Below, one piece after another: positions 5,909 through 14,018 of a DNA stretch of 24,903 nt. Made by a program: the position numbers and the translations under genes. The notes under the pieces were generated by a model. The model ran no database searches and was not told where the DNA came from. It saw nothing but the letters and a program-made list of their open reading frames with translations. The DNA is from a virus, in IMG/VR virus record IMGVR_UViG_3300009001_000085, positions 1-24,903 of that record; one strand, given 5' to 3'. Positions within the stretch are counted from its first letter, which is position 1; each line of letters starts with the position of its first letter.

Positions 5909-6370
5909 ATGAAAAAATTATTATTTTTGATGCTTTTTGTTTTTGCAACTTCTAGTATTTGCAAGAGTCAAAATTTTTGGGCTGCTGAATTTTCAGCCAA
6001 TGTATCATATTATAATTCACTTTCATTTAGTTTAGAAAAAAACTTTACTGTTGGTAGATTTACATTTGGACCACGAGCCGAATATGTTAGACCACTAAAG
6101 AGTTTATCTTACGATGTGGGAGATACATCATACATTATGGAGTCTCAGTTTAGATTGAGACTTGTTCAGGTTGAATTTGCATTAAACGATAGAATAGCTG
6201 TTGGAGCATCGCCATTTTGGTTATTGGGTCCAATACCTAGAAACGGCTATTATAAAACTCCATCCACAATTTATGCTGAGATTAAATTAAAGGATGGATT
6301 ATTTTTGGAAACATCATTTACAACATCGGACAAGGAGCTTGTTCAGATGTCATTTAGGAAAAGATTATGA
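5909..6370 (+). CDS. Exported outer-membrane-barrel-like protein (153 aa)
   Basis: Residues 1-20 form a clear signal peptide (MKKLLFLMLFVFATSSICKS), with cleavage likely before Q21. The C18 context is not a good lipobox. The mature part alternates polar and hydrophobic residues in strand-length runs with aromatic residues at strand ends: NFWAAEFSANVSYY, LSFSLEKNFTVGRFTFGPRA, FRLRLVQVEFAL, GASPFWLLG, YAEIKLKDGLFLETSFT and ELVQMSFRKRL. This is the pattern of a small outer-membrane beta barrel, here of about 8 strands. The usual terminal aromatic residue is absent. Such a protein is not needed for a virion, and it has its own promoter, so it looks like a moron that modifies the host surface, for example to block superinfection. 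That role is inference. Confidence 0.65.
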   Translation: MKKLLFLMLFVFATSSICKSQNFWAAEFSANVSYYNSLSFSLEKNFTVGRFTFGPRAEYVRPLKSLSYDVGDTSYIMESQFRLRLVQVEFALNDRIAVGASPFWLLGPIPRNGYYKTPSTIYAEIKLKDGLFLETSFTTSDKELVQMSFRKRL

Positions 6371-6531
6371 TTGATTTTGAGGAGGAATATATTCCTCTTA
6401 GGAAAAATAAAAGGATTAGGGTTGAGCACAAAAGAAACAAAGTTAAAGATTATAAAAGCAGCGGAGAAGGCGGTGGAGCAACTAATAAAGGTGGCAGAAG
6501 AAAAGATAATAACGGGAGACCCCGAAGATGA
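6367..6531 (+). CDS. Possible 54-aa basic protein overlapping the small terminase
   Basis: An ATG overlaps the TGA stop of the preceding gene (ATGA) and opens a frame starting MIDFEEEYIPLRKNKRIRVE and ending with a Gly/Arg/Lys-rich tail (GGRRKDNNGRPRR). The first 25 codons read more like protein than the alternative frame does. From about 6425 on, the small-terminase frame looks better. So either two genes overlap by about 110 bases, or ribosomes move by +1 from this frame into the terminase frame. I do not recognise the sequence. A perfect palindrome (6382-6397) lies near its start. Confidence 0.45.
   Translation: MIDFEEEYIPLRKNKRIRVEHKRNKVKDYKSSGEGGGATNKGGRRKDNNGRPRR
6382..6397. repeat. 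Perfect 16-bp palindrome ahead of the terminase genes
   Basis: GAGGAATATATTCCTC is its own reverse complement over all 16 bases. It lies just after the start of the 54-aa ORF and about 25 bases before the likely small-terminase start. Packaging signals often lie in or next to the small terminase gene, so it could be a protein-binding site. One such palindrome in 25 kb of AT-rich sequence could also be chance. Confidence 0.4.
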
Positions 6532-6700
6532 ACTGGCTGCTGATAGATTAAAGAATGCTGCGGCTACAAAGAAGTTGGCTATATTTGATGCGTTTGAGAT
6601 ATTGAAACGTATTGATGAGGAGCGAGACGCAATCAATTCTGTAAATAACGAAAGCAAGGTAAACACAAATCAAGGTTTTGCAGAGCGAAGGTCAAGGTAA
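6422..6700 (+). CDS. terS: Terminase small subunit
   Basis: This subunit would recognise phage DNA and direct the large subunit. The body, GDPEDELAADRLKNAAATKK then LAIFDAFEILKRIDEERDAI, matches a small-terminase family that I recognise from Bacteroidota phages, and it lies directly before the large subunit gene. The N-terminal part (KETKLKIIKAAEKAVEQLIK) is a basic amphipathic helix. The whole frame contains no ATG, so the start must be TTG or rarer. I chose TTG at 6422 because AAGG lies seven bases upstream and because the codons before it read poorly. TTG at 6371 is the alternative and would give 109 residues. It overlaps the large subunit by 23 bases if that gene starts at 6678. Confidence 0.7.
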   Translation: MSTKETKLKIIKAAEKAVEQLIKVAEEKIITGDPEDELAADRLKNAAATKKLAIFDAFEILKRIDEERDAINSVNNESKVNTNQGFAERRSR

Positions 6701-8912
6701 TGTTTTGTATCGGGAGCTATTAGAGCACATACCCGCCAAAAAAATATTATCAAAAAATAAATCCAAGTCGTGGGATTATGGGTATAACCAAGAGTATGAC
6801 GTTGTGGTTATATCAAGGACTGGTGAGATTGAATACGTTGTTGAGATTGACGGATTAAAAATAGCAATACCAAAGGCTCCAGAGAATGTTTACGCAAGGA
6901 GTAATGTTAATGACTTGCAATACTGGGAGCGTCATGAATACCCAAAGCAACTTGAAAAAATACAATCCATATTCCAATGGAATGAGATGCCATCCGATTT
7001 TAAATCTAGATGGGTTGATTACATAGAGGGTGAGTTTGATAAGCGGGAGTACGGCTTTTGGTTTATGAACAATGGCAAGAAGACGTACATGACTGGCTCA
7101 CACTATATGTATCTCCAGTGGTCTAGTATAGATGTTGGGTATCCAGATTTTCGTGAGGCGAATAGATTATTCTTTATATTTTGGGAGGCGTGTAGGGCTG
7201 ACAAAAGAAGTTTTGGAATGGACTATCTAAAGATTAGACGTTCTGGATTCTCCTTCATGTCATCCTCTGAATGTGTAAACATTGGAACTCTTGCAAAAAA
7301 TGCACGGGTTGGTATTTTGTCCAAGACTGGTGCGGATGCTAAAAAAATGTTTACCGATAAGGTTGTGCCAATCAATAGTAGATTGCCATTCTTTTTCAAA
7401 CCGATTATGGATGGTATGGACAAACCAAAGACGGAGTTGGCATATCGTGTACCCGCAGCAAAAATCACAAAGAAGAATATGTATAGCTCTGATGATGAGC
7501 TTATTGAGGGTCTTGATACAACAATAGATTGGAAGAACACGGACGACAACTCATATGATGGTGAGAAGCTGTTGTTCTTGGCTCATGACGAGTCTGGTAA
7601 ATGGGTTAAGCCAAACAATATTCTAAACAATTGGCGTGTTACAAAAACTTGTCTTCGCTTGGGTAGCAAGATTATAGGCAAGTGCATGATGGGTTCAACA
7701 TCAAACTCACTTGACAAGGGTGGTGATAATTTTAAAAAGTTATACTACGACTCTGACATTAATAATAGGAGTGGCAACGGTCAAACAAGGAGTGGGTTAT
7801 ACAGTCTGTTTATACCAATGGAGTGGAACCTAGAAGGTTTTATAGATAGGTTTGGTATGCCAGTAATGAGAACACCAAAGACTCCTGTTATTGGGGTTGA
7901 TGGTGAGATGATATCAAAGGGGGCTATTGATTATTGGGAGGATGAGGTTGAATCATTGAAGGGTGACCCCGATGCGCTGAATGAATTCTATAGACAGTTT
8001 CCAAGAACAGAGGCTCATGCATTTAGAGACGAAAGCAAAAACTCCATATTTAATCTAACCAAAATATATCAACAGATAGACTTTAATGATGCGATGATTG
8101 ATGGTCGAACGGTTACCCGTGGGTCATTCAGTTGGAAGAATGGTATGAAGGATACCGAGGTTGTTTTTAATCCAGACAATCGTGGTAGATTCATGATATC
8201 TTGGGTGCCCAACAAGTCTCTTCAGAATAGAGTTATAGTTAAGAACTCTATAAAGTATCCAGCCAATGAGCACATAGGAGCGTTTGGTTGCGACTCATAC
8301 GACATCAGTGGAACTGTTGGAGGGGGAGGCTCTAATGGTGCGTTACATGGATTAACAAAGTTTAACATGGAGGATGCCCCAAGCAATGAGTTCTTTTTGG
8401 AATACATTGCAAGACCCCAAACGGCTGAGATTTTCTTTGAGGACGTTTTAATGGCGTGCGTGTTTTATGGTATGCCAATACTTATAGAGAACAATAAGCC
8501 AAGATTGCTTTACCACTTTAAAAATAGGGGGTATAGAGGGTTCTCAATGAATAGACCAGACAAGTTGTTTACAAAGCTGTCAAAGACAGAGAGGGAGCTT
8601 GGAGGTATCCCCAACTCGAGTGAAGATGTTAAGCAGGCTCATGCAGCCGCAATAGAGTCCTATATAGAAAATCATGTTGGCATGAAGGGGGATGATGGAG
8701 ACATGAACTCGATGCCATTCAACAGAACTCTTTCAGATTGGGCTAGGTTTGATATATCAAATAGAACAAAGCATGATGCATCAATTAGTTCTGGTTTGGC
8801 TATAATGGCTTGCCAAAGACAACTGTATCAACCCCAAAAGAAAGAATCATCAATAAGTATTAACTTTGCAAGGTATAGAAATTCGGGGAATATAAGCGAA
8901 ATAATTAGATGA
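6678..8912 (+). CDS. terL: Terminase large subunit (packaging ATPase and nuclease)
   Basis: It powers DNA packaging and cuts the DNA. Residue numbers are from TTG 6678. ATPase part: a deviant Walker A, KIRRSGFS (185-192), with the lysine at the front of the loop as in lambda gpA (KSARVGYS) rather than in GKS/T; Walker B LLFLAHDE with D304 and E305; coupling motif MMGSTSN (337-343). Nuclease part: acidic residues in FGCDSYD (D539), ILIENN (E604) and TKHDAS (D700), which fit an RNase H-like site. At 744 residues it is long for the family but similar to those of flavobacterial phages. No ATG is available at the start. TTG at 6705 (YRELLEH), four bases after the small subunit stop, is an equally good choice. 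It ends in ATGA with the portal gene. Confidence 0.93.
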   Translation: MQSEGQGNVLYRELLEHIPAKKILSKNKSKSWDYGYNQEYDVVVISRTGEIEYVVEIDGLKIAIPKAPENVYARSNVNDLQYWERHEYPKQLEKIQSIFQWNEMPSDFKSRWVDYIEGEFDKREYGFWFMNNGKKTYMTGSHYMYLQWSSIDVGYPDFREANRLFFIFWEACRADKRSFGMDYLKIRRSGFSFMSSSECVNIGTLAKNARVGILSKTGADAKKMFTDKVVPINSRLPFFFKPIMDGMDKPKTELAYRVPAAKITKKNMYSSDDELIEGLDTTIDWKNTDDNSYDGEKLLFLAHDESGKWVKPNNILNNWRVTKTCLRLGSKIIGKCMMGSTSNSLDKGGDNFKKLYYDSDINNRSGNGQTRSGLYSLFIPMEWNLEGFIDRFGMPVMRTPKTPVIGVDGEMISKGAIDYWEDEVESLKGDPDALNEFYRQFPRTEAHAFRDESKNSIFNLTKIYQQIDFNDAMIDGRTVTRGSFSWKNGMKDTEVVFNPDNRGRFMISWVPNKSLQNRVIVKNSIKYPANEHIGAFGCDSYDISGTVGGGGSNGALHGLTKFNMEDAPSNEFFLEYIARPQTAEIFFEDVLMACVFYGMPILIENNKPRLLYHFKNRGYRGFSMNRPDKLFTKLSKTERELGGIPNSSEDVKQAHAAAIESYIENHVGMKGDDGDMNSMPFNRTLSDWARFDISNRTKHDASISSGLAIMACQRQLYQPQKKESSISINFARYRNSGNISEIIR

Positions 8913-11344
8913 AGGATGTAAATATAAATATTACATCTGCGGGATTTCCAAGTCAGTTTGTTTCTGATGCAGAAAAAGCCACAGAGGAGTACGGTCTCCA
9001 AATAGGTCAAGCCATACAGTACGAGTGGTTTAAAAAGGATGGTAATAATTCTAGATACTATGACCAATGGAGAAATTTTCACAAGCTAAGATTATATGCT
9101 CGTGGTGAACAGTCGGTTAAAAAGTATAAGGATGAATTAGCTATTGATGGTGACTTATCCTACTTGAACCTTGACTGGACCCCCGTTCCAATTATACCAA
9201 AGTTTGTTGACATTGTAGTAAATGGGATGTCTGACAGACTGTTTAAGATAAAAGCCTATGCACAAGATGCAATGTCTCAGTCAAATCGTTCTAAGTATCA
9301 GGACATATTGCACGGTCAAATGCTCGCAAAGGATGCACTGGAGATAATTAAAAGTGAGTCTGGCTTTGACCCATTTGTAATGAATCCCGATGAAATGCCA
9401 GCGGATGACGATGAGCTTGCACTACATATGCAAATCAAGTACAAGCCAGCAATTGAGATAGCAGAAGAGGAGGCTATCAATACAATACTGGAAGAGAATA
9501 AGTACCTTGATTTAAGAAAACAATTTGATTACGACCTAACAACCATTGGTATTGCTGTTGCAAAGCATGAGTTTTTAAAGGGTTCTGGCGTTAAGGTTTC
9601 ATATGTTGACCCAGCTAACATTGTTTACAGCTACACCGAAGACCCACACTTCAAGGATTGTTTTTATTGGGGTGAGATAAAAACACTTCCGATTACGGAG
9701 TGTAAAAAAATAGACCCAACCCTAACAAATGAGGACCTAGAGAAGATATCAAAGTACAGCCAGTCTTGGTATGATTATTATAATGTTGCTCAGTTTTATG
9801 AGAACGACATCTTCTATAGAGATACGGTAACGCTTATGTACTTCAACTACAAGACCACAAAGAAGATGGTCTACAAGAAGAAGTTACTTGAGACTGGAGG
9901 GTCTAAGGTTATTGAAAAGGACGACCAGTTTAATCCTCCTGCGGAAATGATGGAGGAAGCTAGGTTTGAAAAGATTGAGAAGACTATTGATGTATGGTAC
10001 GAGGGGGTGATGGTGATGGGCACAAATATTCTTTTGAAGTGGGAGCTCTCTAAGAATATGGTTAGACCAAAGTCAGCATCTCAACACGCACTACCAAACT
10101 ATGTTGCTGTTGCTCCACGTATGTACAAGGGGAACATTGAATCTTTGGTAAAGCGAATGATACCGTTTGCTGATTTGATTCAAGTGACGCACCTTAAGTT
10201 ACAACAGGTTATATCACGAACAGTACCAGATGGTGTATTCATTGATGCCGATGGACTTAATGAGGTTGACTTGGGTACAGGTGCTGCATATAACCCAGAG
10301 GATGCATTGAGGCTTTACTTCCAAACTGGTTCTGTTATAGGTAGGTCGTACACTCAGGATGGAGAGTTCAATAATGCACGGGTGCCAATTCAAGAGTTGA
10401 ATACAAACTCTGGTGCATCAAAAACGCAGATGCTTATATACAACTATAATCATTATTTGAACATGATTAGAACCGTAACTGGATTAAATGAGGCTAGGGA
10501 TGGTAGCACACCTGACCCGAACTCATTGGTTGGTTTGCAGAAGTTGGCAGCATTGAATTCAAACACCGCAACAAGACATATCCTAGATAGTAGTCTATAT
10601 ATATTCAGAGGTTTATCTGAGGCATTAACGTATCGTATTGCAGATATACTTGAGTATTCTGACTTTAAGGATGACTTTGTAAATAAGATTGGTCGATACA
10701 ATGTATCTATACTGAATGACATATCAGACTTGTACATCTATGACTTCGGTGTATTCTTAGAGGTTGCTCCAGATGAGGAGGATAGAGCCAAGCTCGAGCA
10801 GAATATTCAGATGGCACTCTCTAGGGGTGACATTTATCTTGAGGATGCTATTGACATTAGGGAGTTGAAAAACATTAAGTTGGCTAATCAACTCTTAAAA
10901 CTAAAGCGTAAGAAAAAGCAAGAGAAGGAGCAGCAGATTGAAATGCAAAAGCAGGCGATGGTTGCACAACAAAATATGCAATCACAGCAGATGGCTGCAC
11001 AAACTGCAATGCAAAAAATACAAGCAGAGACGCAATCTAAGATGCAGATTAAACAAGCAGAGATTGCATTCGAGATGGAAAAGATGAAGGGAGAGGCTAT
11101 GTTAAAATCTCAGCTAATGGCGGAAGAGTTCAAATACAATTTGGAGTTGAAGGGCTTGGCTGAAGATGCTTTACAGAAACGTGAGAATCAAAGAGAAGAC
11201 GCTAAGAAGTCACGGATAAGCCAACAGAATACACAGCAATCTCAGTTAATAAATCAAAGAAAAAATAACCTTCCGTCAATAAACTTTGAATCAAATGAGG
11301 ATAGTTTGGATGGGTTTGATTTGTCTGAGTTTAGCCCAAGGTAG
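8909..11344 (+). CDS. Portal protein (811 aa)
   Basis: The dodecameric portal forms the DNA channel at one capsid vertex. Position directly after the large terminase, length, and several regions support this: WTPVPIIPKFVDIVVNGMSD near residues 90-110, DYDLTTIGIAVAKHEF near 210, VDPANIVYSYTEDPHF near 235, and a helical region with TVTGLNEARDGSTPDPNSLV near 530. I recognise these as portal features of Bacteroidota podo- and crAss-like phages. From about residue 660 to 765 there is a long Gln/Met/Lys/Glu-rich coiled coil, perhaps a barrel helix reaching into the capsid. The tail (FESNEDSLDGFDLSEFSPR) is acidic. The ATG overlaps the terminase stop (ATGA), and a promoter box follows. Confidence 0.88.
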   Translation: MKDVNINITSAGFPSQFVSDAEKATEEYGLQIGQAIQYEWFKKDGNNSRYYDQWRNFHKLRLYARGEQSVKKYKDELAIDGDLSYLNLDWTPVPIIPKFVDIVVNGMSDRLFKIKAYAQDAMSQSNRSKYQDILHGQMLAKDALEIIKSESGFDPFVMNPDEMPADDDELALHMQIKYKPAIEIAEEEAINTILEENKYLDLRKQFDYDLTTIGIAVAKHEFLKGSGVKVSYVDPANIVYSYTEDPHFKDCFYWGEIKTLPITECKKIDPTLTNEDLEKISKYSQSWYDYYNVAQFYENDIFYRDTVTLMYFNYKTTKKMVYKKKLLETGGSKVIEKDDQFNPPAEMMEEARFEKIEKTIDVWYEGVMVMGTNILLKWELSKNMVRPKSASQHALPNYVAVAPRMYKGNIESLVKRMIPFADLIQVTHLKLQQVISRTVPDGVFIDADGLNEVDLGTGAAYNPEDALRLYFQTGSVIGRSYTQDGEFNNARVPIQELNTNSGASKTQMLIYNYNHYLNMIRTVTGLNEARDGSTPDPNSLVGLQKLAALNSNTATRHILDSSLYIFRGLSEALTYRIADILEYSDFKDDFVNKIGRYNVSILNDISDLYIYDFGVFLEVAPDEEDRAKLEQNIQMALSRGDIYLEDAIDIRELKNIKLANQLLKLKRKKKQEKEQQIEMQKQAMVAQQNMQSQQMAAQTAMQKIQAETQSKMQIKQAEIAFEMEKMKGEAMLKSQLMAEEFKYNLELKGLAEDALQKRENQREDAKKSRISQQNTQQSQLINQRKNNLPSINFESNEDSLDGFDLSEFSPR

Positions 11345-11370
11345 TGGAAATATTAATATAGTATTAGTAT

Positions 11371-11378
11371 TATTTTTG
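11371..11378 (+). promoter_or_regulatory. Bacteroidota-type -7 box (TATTTTTG)
   Basis: TATTTTTG matches TANNTTTG and lies in the 49-base gap after the portal gene, 15 bases ahead of the scaffold ATG (11394). It would drive scaffold and capsid expression, the products needed in the largest amounts. The match sits in AT-rich sequence, so chance is possible. Confidence 0.5.
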
Positions 11379-11393
11379 TAAAAATATAATTAA

Positions 11394-12497
11394 ATGGAAA
11401 TTAAGGTAAGAGAACTTAGTGGTGTTGAGGAGAAATCAACACAACAGGTTGAGGAGGAATTACTCCAAAAACACGAAGAAGAGTTGAACTCTTCACAAGA
11501 GGTTTCAGATGTGGAAGCATCTGAGGAAGATGCTAAAGAAAATGTAGAAGAAACTCAGACCTCAGAGTTAAGTGAGGATGACGTTCTTTCATATATTAAA
11601 AACAGATACAACAAAGAGCTTAGCTCTGTTGAGCAACTTTTTGATGAACGAGAATCGTCTGAAGAGTTGCCCGAAGATGTTAAAGCATACTTTGAGTATA
11701 AAAAGAAAACTGGTAGAGGAATGGATGACTACATTAAGTTATCCAAGGATTTCTCTTCCATGGATGAAGACCAGCTTTTGTCTGAATACTTCATTGCATC
11801 TGGTGATGCATTGGATGATGATGACGTTGATGTCCTTATGGATGAATATTCTTATGATGAGGATTATGATGACGAAAAGGAAATCAAGAAAAAGAAGCTG
11901 GTAAAGAAAAAGAAAATTGCAGAAGCTAAGAAATACTTTGAGGAGCAAAAAGAAATGTACCGCCAACCCCTTGAGTCAAGCACGGTTGGAATTTCTCAGG
12001 AGCAACAAAAAGAAATCGAGGCATATAAGCAATATTTAGCCGAAGCTAAAACAACCCAAGAGGAAGTTAATCGTAAGCGGGAATGGTTCCTTGAAAAGAG
12101 CAATGAGGTATTCAACGATTTCAAAGGTTTTGATTTCAAGATTGGAGACTCTACCCTTACATTTAATCCGACTGGAGATGTTAGCAAACTTAAGGAGGAG
12201 CAAACAAACTCAATGAGTTTTGTTGCAAAGTACCTCGACCCACAGACGGGATTGATTAAGGATGCCAACGGATACCATAGGGCTTTAGCTGTAGCTATGA
12301 ACCCAGAAAAGTTTGCCAAGTTCTTTTATGAGCAGGGCAAGGCTGAGGCAACTGAGGATGTTACTCGTAAGATGAAAAATATTGATATGTCTGAGAGAAG
12401 AGCACCTGAAGTTACCAAAAGCAAAGATGGGCTTAGTATTCGAGCACTCAGTCAACCTGAAGGTCGAGGACTAAAAATTAAAAGTAAAAACAGGTAA
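11394..12497 (+). CDS. Scaffolding protein for capsid assembly (367 aa)
   Basis: Located between portal and major capsid protein, the usual place for a scaffold. The sequence is highly charged and helical: an acidic N-terminal third (EEKSTQQVEEELLQKHEEEL and similar), an Asp/Glu-rich stretch near residue 145-160, a run of lysines (KEIKKKKLVKKKKIAEAKKY) near 163-182, then more coiled coil. From about 240 to 320 there is a more folded part (FKGFDFKIGDSTLTFNPTGD, then FVAKYLDPQTGLIKDANGYH, then FAKFFYEQGKAEA). The basic C-terminus (GRGLKIKSKNR) could bind the capsid interior, as in other scaffolds. Composition and position make the call secure; no protease motif is visible. Confidence 0.8.
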   Translation: MEIKVRELSGVEEKSTQQVEEELLQKHEEELNSSQEVSDVEASEEDAKENVEETQTSELSEDDVLSYIKNRYNKELSSVEQLFDERESSEELPEDVKAYFEYKKKTGRGMDDYIKLSKDFSSMDEDQLLSEYFIASGDALDDDDVDVLMDEYSYDEDYDDEKEIKKKKLVKKKKIAEAKKYFEEQKEMYRQPLESSTVGISQEQQKEIEAYKQYLAEAKTTQEEVNRKREWFLEKSNEVFNDFKGFDFKIGDSTLTFNPTGDVSKLKEEQTNSMSFVAKYLDPQTGLIKDANGYHRALAVAMNPEKFAKFFYEQGKAEATEDVTRKMKNIDMSERRAPEVTKSKDGLSIRALSQPEGRGLKIKSKNR

Positions 12498-12518
12498 AAC
12501 ATTTAAAACAAAAAAATT

Positions 12519-13952
12519 ATGGCAGGTTCATTTACAGGAGCAGGTTACGCCCTTCAGCCAAGCGCACAACAAGTGACAAAAGCAAGTAACTATATTACAG
12601 ATTTCAACTTCTTGAATCAGTATCTTCCAGATACGTATGAGAAAGAATTTGAGCGTTACGGAAACCGAACAGTTTCTAGTTTCATTCGTATGGTTGGTGC
12701 AGAAATGCCTTCAAACTCTGACCTTATCAAATGGGCAGAGCAAGGACGTTTACACATCAAATATGTGGATTGTACTACTATAGTATTAACAAATGCTGAT
12801 ACTGCAACATTTACTATCAATGATGCACTTAATCCAGACCGAAGTGCTATTGGATTGACAGCTGGTAACTACGCTATCCGTGTTGGTCAGACAGTTGTTA
12901 TTTCAGCAAACAACGGTGATGGAGAATACAAAGCTATTGTTACTGCTGTTGGTGGAACTAACAACAGTGAAGTTACTGTGGCTTTCTATAATGCAGATGG
13001 TATTACAAACAGTGCAGCAACTAATAAATGGACCATCTTTATTTATGGTTCTGAGTTCAAGAAAGGAACTAATGGTATGTCTGACTCTTTGGAGGCTGAT
13101 GACGAAATCTTTGAAAACAATCCTATTATCCTTAAGGATAAATATGCAGTATCTGGGTCTGACATGGCTCAAATCGGATGGGTTGAGGTGACTACTGAGA
13201 ACGGTGCTACAGGTTACTTGTGGTACATGAAGTCTGAGCACGAAACTCGCCTTCGTTTTGATGACTATCTAGAGACTGCAATGATTGAAGCAGTTCCTGC
13301 TGAAGCAGGTTCTGGTGCTGTTGCAGCTGACTTCAAAGGTTCTGAGGGTGTATTCTACTCAGTATCAGACCGAGGTAACCTTTGGTCTGGTGGTGCTCCA
13401 GATGCATTGAGTGAGTTTGATACAATCATTGGTCGACTTGACTCTCAGGGAGCTATTGAGGAGAATGTAATTTTCTTAGACCGTGCGTTTGGATTTGCTA
13501 TTGACGATATGTTGGCAGAGCAAAACTCTTACGGTACTGGTGGAACAAGCTATGGATTGTTCGACAACGATGAGAATATGGCGTTGAACCTAGGTTTCTC
13601 TGGTTTCCGTAGAGGATACGATTTCTACAAGACTGATTGGAAATATCTAAACGACCCAACCATGCGTGGTCAATTGGCTACTGGTTCTGGTTCTGGTCAA
13701 ATTAATGGATTGTTAGTTCCTGCTGGTTCTACAACCGTATACGACCAAATCATGGGTAAGAACGCAAAGCGACCATTCCTACACGTGCGTTACCGTGCTT
13801 CACAAACTGAAGACAGACGATACAAAACGTGGATTACTGGTTCTGCTGGAGGTGCTGCTACATCGGATTTAGATGCGATGGAGGTTAACTTCTTGTCTGA
13901 GCGTTGCGTTTGTACATTGGGTGCAAACAACTTCGTATTGTTCGAAGATTAA
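12519..13952 (+). CDS. Major capsid protein (477 aa)
   Basis: It follows the scaffold and is followed by a strong terminator. The N-terminus (SNYITDFNFLNQYLPDTYEK and SSFIRMVGAEMPSNSDLIKW) and C-terminus (DAMEVNFLSERCVCTLGANN) resemble major capsid proteins of uncultured marine and Bacteroidota phages that I have seen. An HK97-like fold is expected but not demonstrable by eye. Residues about 81-180 look like an inserted beta-rich domain (AIRVGQTVVISANNGDGEYK, EVTVAFYNADG, WTIFIYGSEF). Codons here (GGT, GCT, GTT, CGT, AAC) look more selected than in neighbouring genes, in line with very high expression. The start is an ATG after an A-rich leader (AACAAAAAAATT). Confidence 0.9.
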   Translation: MAGSFTGAGYALQPSAQQVTKASNYITDFNFLNQYLPDTYEKEFERYGNRTVSSFIRMVGAEMPSNSDLIKWAEQGRLHIKYVDCTTIVLTNADTATFTINDALNPDRSAIGLTAGNYAIRVGQTVVISANNGDGEYKAIVTAVGGTNNSEVTVAFYNADGITNSAATNKWTIFIYGSEFKKGTNGMSDSLEADDEIFENNPIILKDKYAVSGSDMAQIGWVEVTTENGATGYLWYMKSEHETRLRFDDYLETAMIEAVPAEAGSGAVAADFKGSEGVFYSVSDRGNLWSGGAPDALSEFDTIIGRLDSQGAIEENVIFLDRAFGFAIDDMLAEQNSYGTGGTSYGLFDNDENMALNLGFSGFRRGYDFYKTDWKYLNDPTMRGQLATGSGSGQINGLLVPAGSTTVYDQIMGKNAKRPFLHVRYRASQTEDRRYKTWITGSAGGAATSDLDAMEVNFLSERCVCTLGANNFVLFED

Positions 13953-13962
13953 TAAACATTCT

Positions 13963-13997
13963 AGGGGAGTGTCTTCAAAGACACTCCTCTTTTTTTT
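13963..13997 (+). terminator. Strong intrinsic terminator after the capsid gene
   Basis: A 12-bp stem (13963-13974 pairing with 13979-13990, one G-U pair) with a TCAA loop (13975-13978) is followed by a run of T to 13997. It lies 10 bases after the capsid stop. It would end or attenuate the abundant scaffold-capsid message, and downstream genes would depend on read-through, since I see no good promoter before 14019. Confidence 0.9.
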
Positions 13998-14018
13998 AAA
14001 CTTTAAATTAAATATAAA

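Noticed and set aside
5909-5971. Lipoprotein signal (C18) in the barrel-like protein
   Set aside because: The residue before the cysteine is Ile and the lipobox pattern is not met; a normal signal peptidase site at S20/Q21 fits better.
11572-11904. Plus-strand 110-codon frame within the scaffold gene (Met-rich)
   Set aside because: It is a shadow of the Asp/Glu-rich coding in the scaffold frame (GATGA repeats read as ATG). Composition is unnatural, with many Met and Trp.
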